Positions 10,413 through 19,228 of a DNA stretch of 64,000 nt are shown piece after piece. This DNA is from Nakamurella deserti. GTDB lineage: Bacteria; Actinomycetota; Actinomycetes; Mycobacteriales; Nakamurellaceae. The stretch covers positions 734,315 to 798,314 of the forward strand of contig NZ_QCXS01000003.1 of NCBI RefSeq assembly GCF_003260015.1. The letters run 5' to 3'. The translations under genes were made by a program, and so were the position numbers. The notes below the pieces were generated by a model, which made no database searches, had not been told where the DNA came from, and saw only the letters and a program-made list of their open reading frames with translations. How positions within the stretch are numbered: position 1 is the first letter of the stretch; every line of letters starts with the position of its first letter.

Positions 10413-11096
10413 ATGGCCACCGCCCCCACCGCCGCACCGTTCGTTCCCGCGAGCCTGGACCTGTCGACGTTGGAGTCGGCGGCGTCGGGTTGCCAGGGAT
10501 GTGAGTTGTTCGCCGACGCCACCCGGACGGTCTTCGGCCGGGGCACCGCCGCGGCGCGGGTGATGCTGGTCGGCGAGCAGCCCGGCGACTCGGAGGACCG
10601 CGAGGGCGAGCCGTTCATCGGTCCCGCCGGGCGGCTGCTGGACGGGGTGCTCGAGGAGGCCGGTATCGACCGCAGCGCGGTGTACGTGACCAACGCGGTC
10701 AAGCATTTCCGGTTCACCACCACGATGGACAGCCCGCGCCGGCTGCACGCCACCCCGAGCACCCGGCACGTCAACGCCTGCCGCCCGTGGCTCGCCGCGG
10801 AACTGGCGGCGGTCGCCCCGCGCTACGTGGTGGCGCTGGGGGCGACGGCGGCGAAGTCACTGCTCGGGCCGTCGTTCCGGGTCACCCAGCAGCACGGCGA
10901 GCTGCTCTCCTGGCCGCCGGCCGCGGGTCCGTTCGCCGCGGCCACCCTGGAGACGGCCGACATCGCGTTCGCGCTGGCCACCATCCATCCGTCGGCGGTG
11001 CTGCGGGCCCGCACCCCGGAGGACCGGGACACGTCCCGGGCGATGATGGTCGCCGACCTCACCGTGCTCGCGCGAGCCGCCGCCGCGGACGGCTGA
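10413..11096 (+). CDS. udgX: UdgX-type uracil-DNA glycosylase
   Basis: This 227-residue protein is of the uracil-DNA glycosylase superfamily. The G-E-Q-P-G-D-x-E-D motif, the N-A-V-K-H-F-R-F motif and the early C-x2-C pair (CQGC) of the iron-sulfur cluster are present. The diagnostic UdgX loop reads R-R-L-H-A-T-P-S, with the His at residue 112. In characterised UdgX from Mycobacterium smegmatis the equivalent His becomes covalently attached to DNA at the uracil site, giving a tight crosslink instead of free release. The loop therefore points to UdgX and not to an ordinary family 4 enzyme. The ATG start is 70 bp from the divergent MFS gene. A strong hairpin follows the stop. Confidence 0.9.
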   Translation: MATAPTAAPFVPASLDLSTLESAASGCQGCELFADATRTVFGRGTAAARVMLVGEQPGDSEDREGEPFIGPAGRLLDGVLEEAGIDRSAVYVTNAVKHFRFTTTMDSPRRLHATPSTRHVNACRPWLAAELAAVAPRYVVALGATAAKSLLGPSFRVTQQHGELLSWPPAAGPFAAATLETADIAFALATIHPSAVLRARTPEDRDTSRAMMVADLTVLARAAAADG

Positions 11097-11119
11097 TCAC
11101 CGCCTTTCCGCACCGACGC

Positions 11120-11182
11120 AGAAGCCGGACGACGGCGAGGACGCCGACCCCCGGGGTGGCATCCCGCCGTCGTCCGGCTTCT
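11120..11182. terminator. bidirectional terminator with an 18-bp perfect stem
   Basis: AGAAGCCGGACGACGGCG (11120-11137) is exactly complementary to 11165-11182 across a 27-base loop. It lies between the convergent udgX and desaturase genes. The symmetry suits termination from both sides. Confidence 0.7.
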
Positions 11183-11204
11183 CACGGGACTCGGACGGAG
11201 GGGC

Positions 11205-12422
11205 TCAGGCGGCGGAGCCCACCAGCGCCCGGCGCTCAGCCGCGATTGGCGTCACCGCGCGGGGCCCTCCGGCCAACCGGCGGCCGAGCCGGCCCCCGAT
11301 CTTCTCCCCCACCCGGCCGCGCAGCTGCGTCGCGAAACCGTTGGGCAGCGACAGCCGGAACACCTTGCTCCACGCCGAGGCGACCTGCACCGGCAGCGGT
11401 CCGGTCACGTAGGCCAGCTGGTAGTCGGTGAACAGCTGCCGCACCTTCGGCGCGATCTGCTGGTAGCGGTTGCTGGGCAGGTCCGGGAACAGGTGGTGCT
11501 CGATCTGGTACGACAGATTGCCGGTCATGATGTGGGTCAGCCGGCTGCCGCTGATGTTGGCCGAGCCGAGCATCTGGCGCAGGTACCACTCGCCGCGGGT
11601 CTCGCCGTCGATGGAGCGGCGCTCGAAGGTCTGCACGCCCTCCGGGAAGTGGCCGCACATGATCACCGAGTGCGTCCACAGGTTGCGGACGAGGTTGGCC
11701 ACGGCGTTGGCCTTGATGGTGCTGGCGAACGAGGGCCCGGACAGGGCGGGGTGCGCGACGTAGTCCTTGACCGCCTGCGCCCGGATCTTGCGCAGGGTCT
11801 GGCGGGCCCGCGCCTTGAAGTCGGGGCTCGAGCGGCGGCGCTTGGACTTGAGGTTCTTGCCGAGCTCGAGGTCGTAGGCGGCGATGCCGAACTCGAAGAA
11901 GCAGGCGTTGAGGAAGTTCCACAGCGGCTGGGCCAGGTACATCGGCACCCAGCGCTGATCCTCGTCGACGCGCATGATGCCGTAGCCGAGGTCGTTGTCC
12001 TTGCCGATCACGTTGGTGTACGTGTGGTGCAGCTCGTTGTGCGAGTGCTTCCACTGGTCCGACGGCGAGGCGTTGTCCCACTCCCAGGTGGTCGAGTGGA
12101 TCTTGTCGTCACGCATCCAGTCCCACTGACCGTGCATGATGTTGTGCCCGATCTCCATGTTCTCCAGGATCTTGGCGATCGACAGCCCGGCGGTGCCGAT
12201 CCACCACGCCGGCTTGAACTTCGAGAACAGCAGCACCGCCCGGCTGGTCATCTCCAGGTAACGCTGCACGGCGATGACCCGGCGGATGTAGGCGGCGTCG
12301 GCCGCGCCGCGGCTGCCGACGACCTCGGCGCGGATCGCGTCGAGGCGGCGGCCGATGTCTTCGATGTCGTCGGGCGAGAGGTGCGCGACGGGGTTGTCTG
12401 TCTTCTTCTGCAGAACGGTCAC
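11205..12422 (-). CDS. membrane fatty acyl desaturase, DesA3-like
   Basis: This 405-residue membrane fatty-acid desaturase carries three histidine boxes: G-H-N-I-M-H, H-N-E-L-H-H and Q-I-E-H-H-L-F-P. These bind the di-iron centre. The family uses O2 and two electrons to place a double bond in acyl chains, as DesA3 does with stearoyl-CoA in mycobacteria. It starts at GTG 12422 with GAGGAAG upstream. Only 40 bp separate it from the ferredoxin-type reductase gene upstream in the same operon, which matches the desA3 plus reductase arrangement of mycobacteria. The acyl position and substrate are inferred, not shown. Confidence 0.92.
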   Translation of the reverse strand: MTVLQKKTDNPVAHLSPDDIEDIGRRLDAIRAEVVGSRGAADAAYIRRVIAVQRYLEMTSRAVLLFSKFKPAWWIGTAGLSIAKILENMEIGHNIMHGQWDWMRDDKIHSTTWEWDNASPSDQWKHSHNELHHTYTNVIGKDNDLGYGIMRVDEDQRWVPMYLAQPLWNFLNACFFEFGIAAYDLELGKNLKSKRRRSSPDFKARARQTLRKIRAQAVKDYVAHPALSGPSFASTIKANAVANLVRNLWTHSVIMCGHFPEGVQTFERRSIDGETRGEWYLRQMLGSANISGSRLTHIMTGNLSYQIEHHLFPDLPSNRYQQIAPKVRQLFTDYQLAYVTGPLPVQVASAWSKVFRLSLPNGFATQLRGRVGEKIGGRLGRRLAGGPRAVTPIAAERRALVGSAA

Positions 12423-12462
12423 GGGTGAGGACTTCCTCGGGGTGTGGGGGGAGATGGATCGG

Positions 12463-13575
12463 TCAGAGGTCGATGTGGCAGGCGCCAGCCGCGGCCGACA
12501 CGCAGGTCTGGACGAGCACGCCGTCGCCGGCGCTCGCGGTGGTGACGTCGCCGGTGCGCAGGTCGCGGACGGCGCCCTCGCGCAGCGGCAGCACGCACGA
12601 GAAGCAGATGCCGATGCGGCATCCGGACGGCATCAACAGGCCGGCCTGCTCGCCGGCGTCGAGGAGTGAGGTGCCCCCGTCGACGGTCAGCTCGGTGCCC
12701 GCGTCGCCGAAGCGGACGCTGCCGCCCTGTCCCGGCTCGACCCGGGCGGTCCGGAACCGCTCGACGTGCAGCCGGTCGGTGAGGCCACGCGCGGCCCAGT
12801 ACTCCTCGACGGCGTCCAGCAGGCCCGCGGGACCACAGGCCCAGGTGTGCCGCTCGGCGAGGTCCGGGACGAGGGCGTCCAGGGCCGCGGCATCCAGCCG
12901 GCCCTGCACGTCGGTGTGGTTCTCCACCAGCCGCAGCCGGCCCTCGGCCGCCAGATCGCGCAGCTCGTCGCCGAAGAGCACGTCGCCGGGGGTCCGGTCG
13001 GAGTGCACCAGGACGGCGTCGCGGAGCCGGTCGAGGCCGGCGCGGAGCATCCCGACGACCGGGGTGATGCCGCTGCCGGCGGTGATGAACAGCGTCTTGG
13101 CCGGTACCGGCTCCGGCAGCACGAAGGTGCCGCAGGCCTGGTCGAGCATGACCAGGTCGCCGACCTGCAGGCGCTGCGCGAGGTGGCCGCTGACCAGCCC
13201 GCCGGGGACGGCCTTGGCGGTGACCGAGATCGTCGGATCGCTCGAGGTCGGCGCGGACGTCACGGAGTAGGAACGCCAGCGGCGGACACCCTCGACGTCG
13301 ATGCCCACCCGGACGTACTGGCCGGGGCGGTGCCCGCGCCAGGCCGCACCCGGTTGCAGGACGACGGTGACGGCGTCCTGCACCTCGGCCCGGACCTCGA
13401 GCACCCGGGCCCGCAGATCGGCCCCGCGGCGGAGCGGGGAGAACATGTCGAGGTAGTCCGCGGGCGTGCGGGGGGACGCCAGGGACTCGGCCACGGCCCA
13501 CAGCCGGCGGCGCAGGGGTCCCCGGGAGGACGGGCGGGGCCCGGCGTCGGTGTTGCTGTCGCTGATACTGCTCAC
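12463..13575 (-). CDS. ferredoxin reductase fused to a 2Fe-2S domain, desaturase partner
   Basis: This 370-residue electron-transfer flavoprotein has, in order, an FAD-binding barrel with R-S-Y-S-V-T-S, an NAD(P)H domain with I-T-A-G-S-G-I-T-P and C-G-P-A-G-L, and a C-terminal plant-type 2Fe-2S domain. The cluster ligands are C-x4-C-x2-C (CRIGICFSC) and a distant Cys in Q-T-C. It should pass electrons from NAD(P)H through FAD and the cluster to the desaturase encoded just downstream. I chose the GTG at 13575 (peptide beginning SSISDS) because longer readings would cross the promoter of the divergent regulator. AGGA lies about 12 bases upstream. Confidence 0.92.
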   Translation of the reverse strand: MSSISDSNTDAGPRPSSRGPLRRRLWAVAESLASPRTPADYLDMFSPLRRGADLRARVLEVRAEVQDAVTVVLQPGAAWRGHRPGQYVRVGIDVEGVRRWRSYSVTSAPTSSDPTISVTAKAVPGGLVSGHLAQRLQVGDLVMLDQACGTFVLPEPVPAKTLFITAGSGITPVVGMLRAGLDRLRDAVLVHSDRTPGDVLFGDELRDLAAEGRLRLVENHTDVQGRLDAAALDALVPDLAERHTWACGPAGLLDAVEEYWAARGLTDRLHVERFRTARVEPGQGGSVRFGDAGTELTVDGGTSLLDAGEQAGLLMPSGCRIGICFSCVLPLREGAVRDLRTGDVTTASAGDGVLVQTCVSAAAGACHIDL

Positions 13576-13657
13576 TCTTCCAGTTTCCTGAGGTCTGCGG
13601 GTATTTTCATGACCGAGGGACGTGAATCTCCCGCACGGAACTGTTCTCGGAGGACAA

Positions 13658-14932
13658 ATGGACGTGCTGCCGGCGGGCGCTGCCCAGGTCGACGGTGGTG
13701 CAATCGCCGATGATCTCCGTCTGGACGAGACGACGGTCACACTCCTGCTCGCCCGGCTGCCGGATCTGGCCGCGCACACCGTGCGGGCGATCACCGAGGA
13801 GGTCCCCGCCTACCGCGCCGCCTTCGCCGGCCCGCTGGGTGCGACGATCACCTCGGCGGTGGAGGTCGCCCTGCGTGGCTTCCTCCGGCTGGCCTCGCAA
13901 CCGGCCGCCGACCCGGCCGCCGACGGGCGCACCCGCACCCCCGCGTTGGACGGCGCCTACGACCTCGGACGCGGCGAGGCCCGCGGCGGACGGACGATGG
14001 ACGCGCTGCTCGCCGCCTACCGCGCCGGCACCCGCGAGGCCTGGCGCGAGTTCTCCCGGACCGCACTGGAGACCGGCGTGAGCGCCCGCGGGATGGCCTG
14101 GTTCGCCGAGCTGGTCTTCGCCTACATCGACGGCCTCTCGGCGGCCAGCGCCGCCGGCCACGCCGACGAGCTGGCCATCTCGGGCCGCGTCCGGGAGCGC
14201 TACCTCAGCCAGCTGGGCCTCGGGGTGGTCACCGGCGAGCCCGCCGACCGGCTCGAGAAGCTGGCCGAACGGGCGGGGTGGCGGCCGCCGGCGACGTTCT
14301 CGGTGGTGGTGCTGCCCGGCGGGCAGGCGGCGCGGGCGATGGCGGCCCTGGACGGCCGCACCCTGCGCATCGACGACGACCTGCCCGACCTGACCGAGGA
14401 CGAGCAGTCCGACCTCAGCGTGCTGCTCGTCGCCGACGCCGCGGTGGGACGCCGGCCGGCTGTCCTGCGGTCACTGGACGGGCTGGACGCACACCTCGGC
14501 CCGGCCCGGCCGTGGACGCAGGCCCGGGTGTCCTACCTGCGTGCCCTACGGGCCCGGCGGTGGGGTCTGCGGGGGGCGGGCGTCGCCTGCGACACCGACG
14601 AGCACCTCCCCGCGCTCGTGGTCACCGCCGACCCCGAAGCACTGGCTGACCTGCAGGCCCGTGTGCTGGCCCCCCTGGCCGGGCTGCGCCCGACCACCGC
14701 GCACCGGCTCACCGAGACGTTGCGGGCGTGGTTGCTGCACCAGGGTCGACGCGAGGACGTCGCGGCCGCGCTGCACGTCCATCCGCAGACGGTGCGGTAC
14801 CGGCTGGGCCAGCTCCGGGAGCACTTCGGCAGCCGGTGGGACGATCCCGACGAGGTGGCGGCGCTGACCGTCGCGCTGGTGGTGCCCCCGGAGACGCCGG
14901 CCGGGGATGACGCCTCCGATGGCGGTGCCTGA
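13658..14932 (+). CDS. PucR-family regulator with RsbRD-like N-terminus
   Basis: This 424-residue regulator has a helical N-terminal region (about residues 20-170) that resembles the RsbRD N-terminal domain found in actinobacterial PucR proteins. A GGDEF-like CdaR middle region follows. The C-terminus has a PucR helix-turn-helix: L-L-H-Q-G-R-R-E-D-V-A-A-A-L-H-V-H-P-Q-T-V-R-Y-R-L. GGAGG precedes the ATG at 13658. It is divergent from the reductase-desaturase operon across an 82-bp gap, so control of membrane-lipid desaturation is the simplest inference. The inducing signal is not evident. Confidence 0.88.
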   Translation: MDVLPAGAAQVDGGAIADDLRLDETTVTLLLARLPDLAAHTVRAITEEVPAYRAAFAGPLGATITSAVEVALRGFLRLASQPAADPAADGRTRTPALDGAYDLGRGEARGGRTMDALLAAYRAGTREAWREFSRTALETGVSARGMAWFAELVFAYIDGLSAASAAGHADELAISGRVRERYLSQLGLGVVTGEPADRLEKLAERAGWRPPATFSVVVLPGGQAARAMAALDGRTLRIDDDLPDLTEDEQSDLSVLLVADAAVGRRPAVLRSLDGLDAHLGPARPWTQARVSYLRALRARRWGLRGAGVACDTDEHLPALVVTADPEALADLQARVLAPLAGLRPTTAHRLTETLRAWLLHQGRREDVAAALHVHPQTVRYRLGQLREHFGSRWDDPDEVAALTVALVVPPETPAGDDASDGGA

Positions 14933-15010
14933 GCGGCAGCGATCGCCGGACGGCCGGATCTCTGCCGCCCGCCGGAGACGACGGTTCGATCCCGCCGGCC
15001 GATGCGGAGG

Positions 15011-16084
15011 TCACGCCGTCGTGGACAACACCACCGCGACGCCCAGGGTGGCGCCCATCAGGGAGAGTTCGACCGCGCCCAACCTGATGAGCGGCCCCAG
15101 GCGACCGCTGCAGGCGGCGGCGAGGGTCCGCCTGCGGTGCAGGTGGCCGATCACGACGAGCAGCACCAGCGCCACGGTCTTGGCCAGGATCAGGTGACCA
15201 CGGGGGCTCGTCCACAGCGCTTCCCAGCCGTCCAGCATCAGGATCCCCGCGAGCAGACCCGAGGCACCGACCGCGGCGACACACACCAGTGCCGCCGCGC
15301 TGAACCGCGGGATGGCCCGGCGGAGCTGCTCCGGGAATTTCCGGAGGTGGACGACGAGCGCGAGCAGACCACCGATCCAGACACCCGCAGCCACGATGTG
15401 GACGCCGAGGGAGAGGGCGGAGACCACGATCGCATTGTCGTGATGGGCCGCATGACCGGTCAGGGCGCCGGGCAGCAGCGCACCCGCCGCGGCCACCGCC
15501 AGCAGCCAGGTGCCCAGGGCACCGGACACACGCTCGACGAACAGGACGAGCAGCAGCGCGACCCACAGCGTGACGGCACCGGCCATGAAGCGGTCCGTGC
15601 CGATGAGTGCACGCATCAGCTCCGGACGGGACAACACCTCGGCGGCCGGGACGCCGGCGAGCTCGGACAGGGTCAACAGCGACAGCGCGGTCGCGCCGGC
15701 CAACCACACCCACGCCCATCGCAACGCCACCCGCCGCAGGTGCGGGCCGGCCGGATCCGGGTGGCGGGTCGCGGTCAGACACCGCACGAACAACACCCCG
15801 ACGACCGCGATCCCCGCGAGCTCCTGGACGAACTGCGCCACCGGCAGGCCGGCCCGGGTGAAGGCGCCGGCGTCGGGCAACCCCACCAGGACGGGCGGCA
15901 CCGGCGGCGCGGTCAGCCAGCGCGACACCAGCGTCGCCGTCACCCCGGCGAGCACCATCGCGATGACGACGAAGCGGGCGCCGGGTCGTCGACCGACCTG
16001 CGGCGCGCCTCCGTGGGACGCGACGGCATCGGTGGGCGGCTGCACCTCGGCGCGGGGCCGGGCACTGTCGAGCAGCTGGACCAT
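15011..16084 (-). CDS. CopD-domain membrane protein (copper resistance D family)
   Basis: This 357-residue protein has about eight to nine hydrophobic helices. The CopD-type core carries G-H-A-A-H-H-D-N, a histidine-containing segment at a membrane edge, then H-I-V-A-A-G-V-W-I-G-G-L and a P-R-F-S-x-x-A-L block. CopD proteins are linked to copper uptake or tolerance at the cytoplasmic membrane. It starts at ATG 16084 with GGAG nearby. It is divergent from the histidine kinase gene over a 643-bp gap that holds a perfect inverted repeat. Copper supply to the multicopper oxidase 6 kb away is a plausible role, but this is inference. Confidence 0.85.
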   Translation of the reverse strand: MVQLLDSARPRAEVQPPTDAVASHGGAPQVGRRPGARFVVIAMVLAGVTATLVSRWLTAPPVPPVLVGLPDAGAFTRAGLPVAQFVQELAGIAVVGVLFVRCLTATRHPDPAGPHLRRVALRWAWVWLAGATALSLLTLSELAGVPAAEVLSRPELMRALIGTDRFMAGAVTLWVALLLVLFVERVSGALGTWLLAVAAAGALLPGALTGHAAHHDNAIVVSALSLGVHIVAAGVWIGGLLALVVHLRKFPEQLRRAIPRFSAAALVCVAAVGASGLLAGILMLDGWEALWTSPRGHLILAKTVALVLLVVIGHLHRRRTLAAACSGRLGPLIRLGAVELSLMGATLGVAVVLSTTA

Positions 16085-16372
16085 CGGACATCTCCTGGGT
16101 CTCGGGTCACGGCGGACTGCGCGGGCGGGCGGGACGTCATCCGGTGGTCGGCGAGCTGCGGTGCGGCGGGGTCCTCGGCGCGGCGCCCCGTCGGCACGAC
16201 ACGGTGGGTGCCGTCGTGCGCGACGGTGATCCACCGCCGTCGGACCACGGCCGCCCGGAGGTCCGGACGGGCACGACCGCGCGAAAGGATCGGACACCGA
16301 TGGCCAAAGCTCACCGGTACCTCTAGTCTGACGGCCACGGTCAGTCACCGGAGCCCTCGCGTGGGGGGGTCC

Positions 16373-16395
16373 TGACCCCCCAGAACTGGGGGTCA
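16373..16395. promoter_or_regulatory. perfect inverted repeat, operator-like, site 1 of a shared motif
   Basis: TGACCCCC, a seven-base spacer and GGGGGTCA form a perfect 8-bp-arm palindrome. The core reads six C, AGAACT, then five G. It lies in the 643-bp gap between copD (minus) and the histidine kinase (plus), 333 bp before the kinase start. The same C-rich/six-base/G-rich core recurs in the gaps before the receiver gene, the multicopper oxidase and the secreted protein. The rest of the gap (16085-16727) shows no convincing gene. Confidence 0.55.
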
Positions 16396-16727
16396 CGCGA
16401 CGATCGGGTGCAGAAAGAGCACACAGAGTCACCACGAAGCCGGGGGGTGTGCAGATGCCGGTTCGCCGCCTGAAATGCACGGGAGCCGACCGGTCGACGC
16501 TGGGGTGAGCCCACGGTCGGCCCCGCGAGGCCGGCCTGACCTCGCCGTCGTCGATGCCCGATCGACCGGTCGGCTGCGACGGCGTCACCGGCCGTCCTGA
16601 TCCGCCGATGCCGACCGCCGCCGTGGACGAACGACGCCGCGGACGCCGCACGCCCGGCCGTCCGCCCGCTGACTGCACCGTCGCGGTCCGCCGCGGAAGC
16701 CCTCTCCGAGCCACACCAGGAGCCCGA

Positions 16728-18104
16728 ATGAATGCACCGCCGAGCGCCCGGGCATCCGTCACCGAGCGGAGGCTCAGCGTGGGTGGCCGGTTGCGGATGT
16801 TCTGGGGCGTCGCGCTCCTCGTCCTGCTGCTCATCGCGGCCGGTGCCGTGCTCGCGAGTCGGGCGCTCGCCCGCGACCAGGCGCTGCAGGACGCGGAACG
16901 GATGACCGACCGGCTGGGCCGGTTGGTCATCGCCCCGCTGCTCGGCGATGCGCTCACCGGTGACGTCGCGCGCCGTGTCGAGCTCGACCGCACCGTCGCG
17001 AACCGGATCGCCGACGGTTACCTCGCCGAGGTGACCGTCTGGACCGTGGACGGCACGGTGGTCTACGCCAGCGACGCCGCGGACGTGGGGATGCAGGTCG
17101 ACACCCCGGTCGAAGTGGCGGCGGCGATCACACAGGACGTGCGGAGTGCCGACTTCGCCGAGGAACGCGAGGCGGCGACCCAGGATCACGGCCCGTCGGG
17201 ATCCGGCTACGTGGAGGTGTACGTCCCGCTCGCGGTGGCCGGACAACCGAAGCTCGCGTTCGAGGCGTACTACGACTACGGCCGGGTGAACGAGATGGCC
17301 AACTCGATCCTGCGGAGCCTGCTGCCCCTGGTGCTGATCCCGCTGGTGATGCTGCAGCTCATCCAGGTCCCGATCGCGGTGTCGCTGGCCCGTCGGGTGA
17401 AACGCCACGAATCCGAACGCGCCGCCCTCCTCGAGCGCAGCCTGACCGGGTCGGAGAAAGAGCGCATCCGGATCGCCGCCGATCTGCACGACGGGCCCAT
17501 CCAGGACCTCGCCGGCATCGGCTACGCGCTCGGTGCGGTCAGGGTGTCCGCCGCGGAAGCCCAGCAGCCGGTGCTGAGCACCGTGCAGGACTCCGTCCAC
17601 CGCGCCATCGATTCGCTGCGCCGGATGATGGTCGACCTGTACCCGCCCGACCTGAACGCGGCCCAGCTGCCGGCGACCATCGCAGACCTGACCGTCCCGC
17701 TGCGCGACAGCGGCATCGCGGTCGACGTGCAGTTCGACGACGAGCCGATGCCGGAACTGGACCCTTCCACCGTCACCGCGCTGTACCGGGTGGCCCGCGA
17801 GGCGCTCGCCAACGTCGCCGAACACAGCCGGGCCACCGCGGTGACCGTCAGGTTGGCGGTCGACACCGGGGGCGACGGCAGCGGAGACGGCGGCACCATC
17901 GTCCTCAGCGTCACCGACAACGGTGTCGGCATCGATGTCGGCGACCTCGACCGGCGGGGAGAGGGCCACCTCGGTCTGCGTCTGTTGCGTGACCGGGTCG
18001 AATCGCTGGGCGGCACCTTCGCCATCGGCCCCGCCGGTGATACGGGAACCCGCGTGAGTGCCGCACTTCCATGGGGTGGCGGGACGGCTGCGGCGACGTC
18101 GTGA
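16728..18104 (+). CDS. NarL-type sensor histidine kinase
   Basis: This 458-residue membrane histidine kinase has a first transmembrane helix at about residues 24-44 and an extracytoplasmic sensor domain of roughly 140 residues. A second helix with L-L-P-L-V-L-I-P-L-V-M-L-Q-L follows. The HisKA_3 box E-K-E-R-I-R-I-A-A-D-L-H-D-G-P-I-Q has phospho-acceptor His254. The HATPase domain shows R-E-A-L-A-N-V-x-E-H-S, D-N-G-V-G-I-D and G-L-R-L-L-R-D-R-V. I chose the ATG at 16728, which has AGGAG at good spacing. Its ligand is unknown. It heads a cluster of exported redox enzymes and is followed by a receiver-only regulator. Confidence 0.93.
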   Translation: MNAPPSARASVTERRLSVGGRLRMFWGVALLVLLLIAAGAVLASRALARDQALQDAERMTDRLGRLVIAPLLGDALTGDVARRVELDRTVANRIADGYLAEVTVWTVDGTVVYASDAADVGMQVDTPVEVAAAITQDVRSADFAEEREAATQDHGPSGSGYVEVYVPLAVAGQPKLAFEAYYDYGRVNEMANSILRSLLPLVLIPLVMLQLIQVPIAVSLARRVKRHESERAALLERSLTGSEKERIRIAADLHDGPIQDLAGIGYALGAVRVSAAEAQQPVLSTVQDSVHRAIDSLRRMMVDLYPPDLNAAQLPATIADLTVPLRDSGIAVDVQFDDEPMPELDPSTVTALYRVAREALANVAEHSRATAVTVRLAVDTGGDGSGDGGTIVLSVTDNGVGIDVGDLDRRGEGHLGLRLLRDRVESLGGTFAIGPAGDTGTRVSAALPWGGGTAAATS

Positions 18105-18179
18105 CCCACGCGACCGGTGGTGTTCCGGCGGCGGAGGCTCCACCCGGCCGCGACGCCACGGTGTGCCGCCCGCGCGGGG

Positions 18180-18199
18180 CACCCCCCTCATTAGGGGTG
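18180..18199. promoter_or_regulatory. operator-like motif, site 2
   Basis: CACCCC pairs with GGGGTG around a short spacer. The core is six C, TCATTA, four G (18182-18197). It lies in the 216-bp gap between the kinase and the receiver gene, ending 124 bases before the receiver start. It matches sites near 16376, 23098 and 25948. Confidence 0.5.
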
Positions 18200-18320
18200 G
18201 ACACCGGAGAACCCGCCCAGGATGCTCGAAGTCGGCGGGTGCGCGTGACGGCGCCGACCCGACTGCTCCGGCGAGACGTCGGCAGGACGACTCTCGCGGA
18301 TGACAGGAGGAGGTAGCCGG

Positions 18321-18734
18321 ATGGTCAAGGTCATGCTGGTGGACGACCACGCGTTGATCCGTGCGAGCCTGTCGTTCCTCCTCCGCGAGACAGCGGGATT
18401 CGAGGTGGTCGGCGAGTGCGCCGACGGCGCCGAGGCGCCGGAACAGGCGCGCCGGCTCCGTCCCGACGTCGTCCTCATGGACGTCAACCTGAACACGACC
18501 TCGGGCATCGTCGTCACGCGGGATCTGCTCCGCATCACGACCGGCGTGCGGGTGCTGATGCTGAGTGGTTCGGTCAACGCACGGATACTCCAGGAATCGG
18601 CCCTCGCCGGAGCCAGCGGCTTCGTGTTGAAGGGCGGCGATCCGCGGAATTTGCTCGCTGCCGTCCAGGATGTCGCCGACGGCGGCACGGCGTGGCCCGC
18701 CAGGCATGCGGTGCGCGGCGGCCGGCCCGCCTGA
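18321..18734 (+). CDS. receiver-only response regulator
   Basis: This 137-residue protein is a NarL-type receiver domain without the usual C-terminal LuxR helix-turn-helix. The acidic pair D8-D9, phospho-acceptor D54 (V-V-L-M-D-V-N-L), the L-M-L-S-G-S switch Ser and the V-L-K-G-G Lys are all present. The chain ends 15 residues after the receiver fold. The ATG at 18321 has AGGAGGAGGT just upstream, so the start is secure. It follows the kinase gene by 216 bp. It could be a phosphate relay or sink, or a remnant of a full NarL-type regulator. The region after the stop does not read as a helix-turn-helix in the other frames. Confidence 0.85.
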   Translation: MVKVMLVDDHALIRASLSFLLRETAGFEVVGECADGAEAPEQARRLRPDVVLMDVNLNTTSGIVVTRDLLRITTGVRVLMLSGSVNARILQESALAGASGFVLKGGDPRNLLAAVQDVADGGTAWPARHAVRGGRPA

Positions 18735-19228
18735 TCCCGCCCCGCCGAACCCGGTGACGCCGCCGCCCAGGATCCCGACCGATCGCGATTCCGCGTCGTT
18801 GAGTTCCACAGCCCGCCGGTGGAGGATCGGGTCGTCGGGCCTCCGGCGGCAACGGTTCCTGCTGCGCGGCCTCTGACGGTGGCGGTGGCGATCAGGTGCT
18901 CACGTCGCAGCGGTGGTCCGCTCGACCGACCGAGCACCCCCGCTCACCGCTTCGATTCTGGCGTCAGAAGTGTCTGCCCTCGTGCAGTCGCCCGCACCAG
19001 CCGGTACGGCAGTCTCTCGTTCACCCTCTGCTCCACCCCGTCCGCTCACGCGTCGATGCACACTCCTGGACCAATCCAGCCGCACATTTTCTCTACTCCA
19101 CCCCGATTGCCAGCCCGAACCGGCTGGTCGATAATCAGGTCGAGGGGTCGACAGACGGCGGTGGTCACTCTCCGTACGAATCGACACCCCGGTGGGCACG
19201 ACCCCTGCAGCGAAAGGTTGCCCCGACC
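18735..19228. other. 494-bp gap before the peroxidase gene
   Basis: I see no convincing gene here. The second half is less GC-rich than its surroundings, as in a regulated promoter region. I did not find the C-rich/G-rich motif seen in the other gaps of this cluster. Confidence 0.5.

Noticed and set aside
16144-16326. small plus-strand open frame before the kinase
   Set aside because: No ribosome-binding site or family; lies in a regulatory gap.
18735-18880. possible lost HTH after the receiver gene (P-R-I-P-T-D-R-D segment in another frame)
   Set aside because: The following residues do not continue as a LuxR helix-turn-helix, so I do not call a frameshifted regulator.
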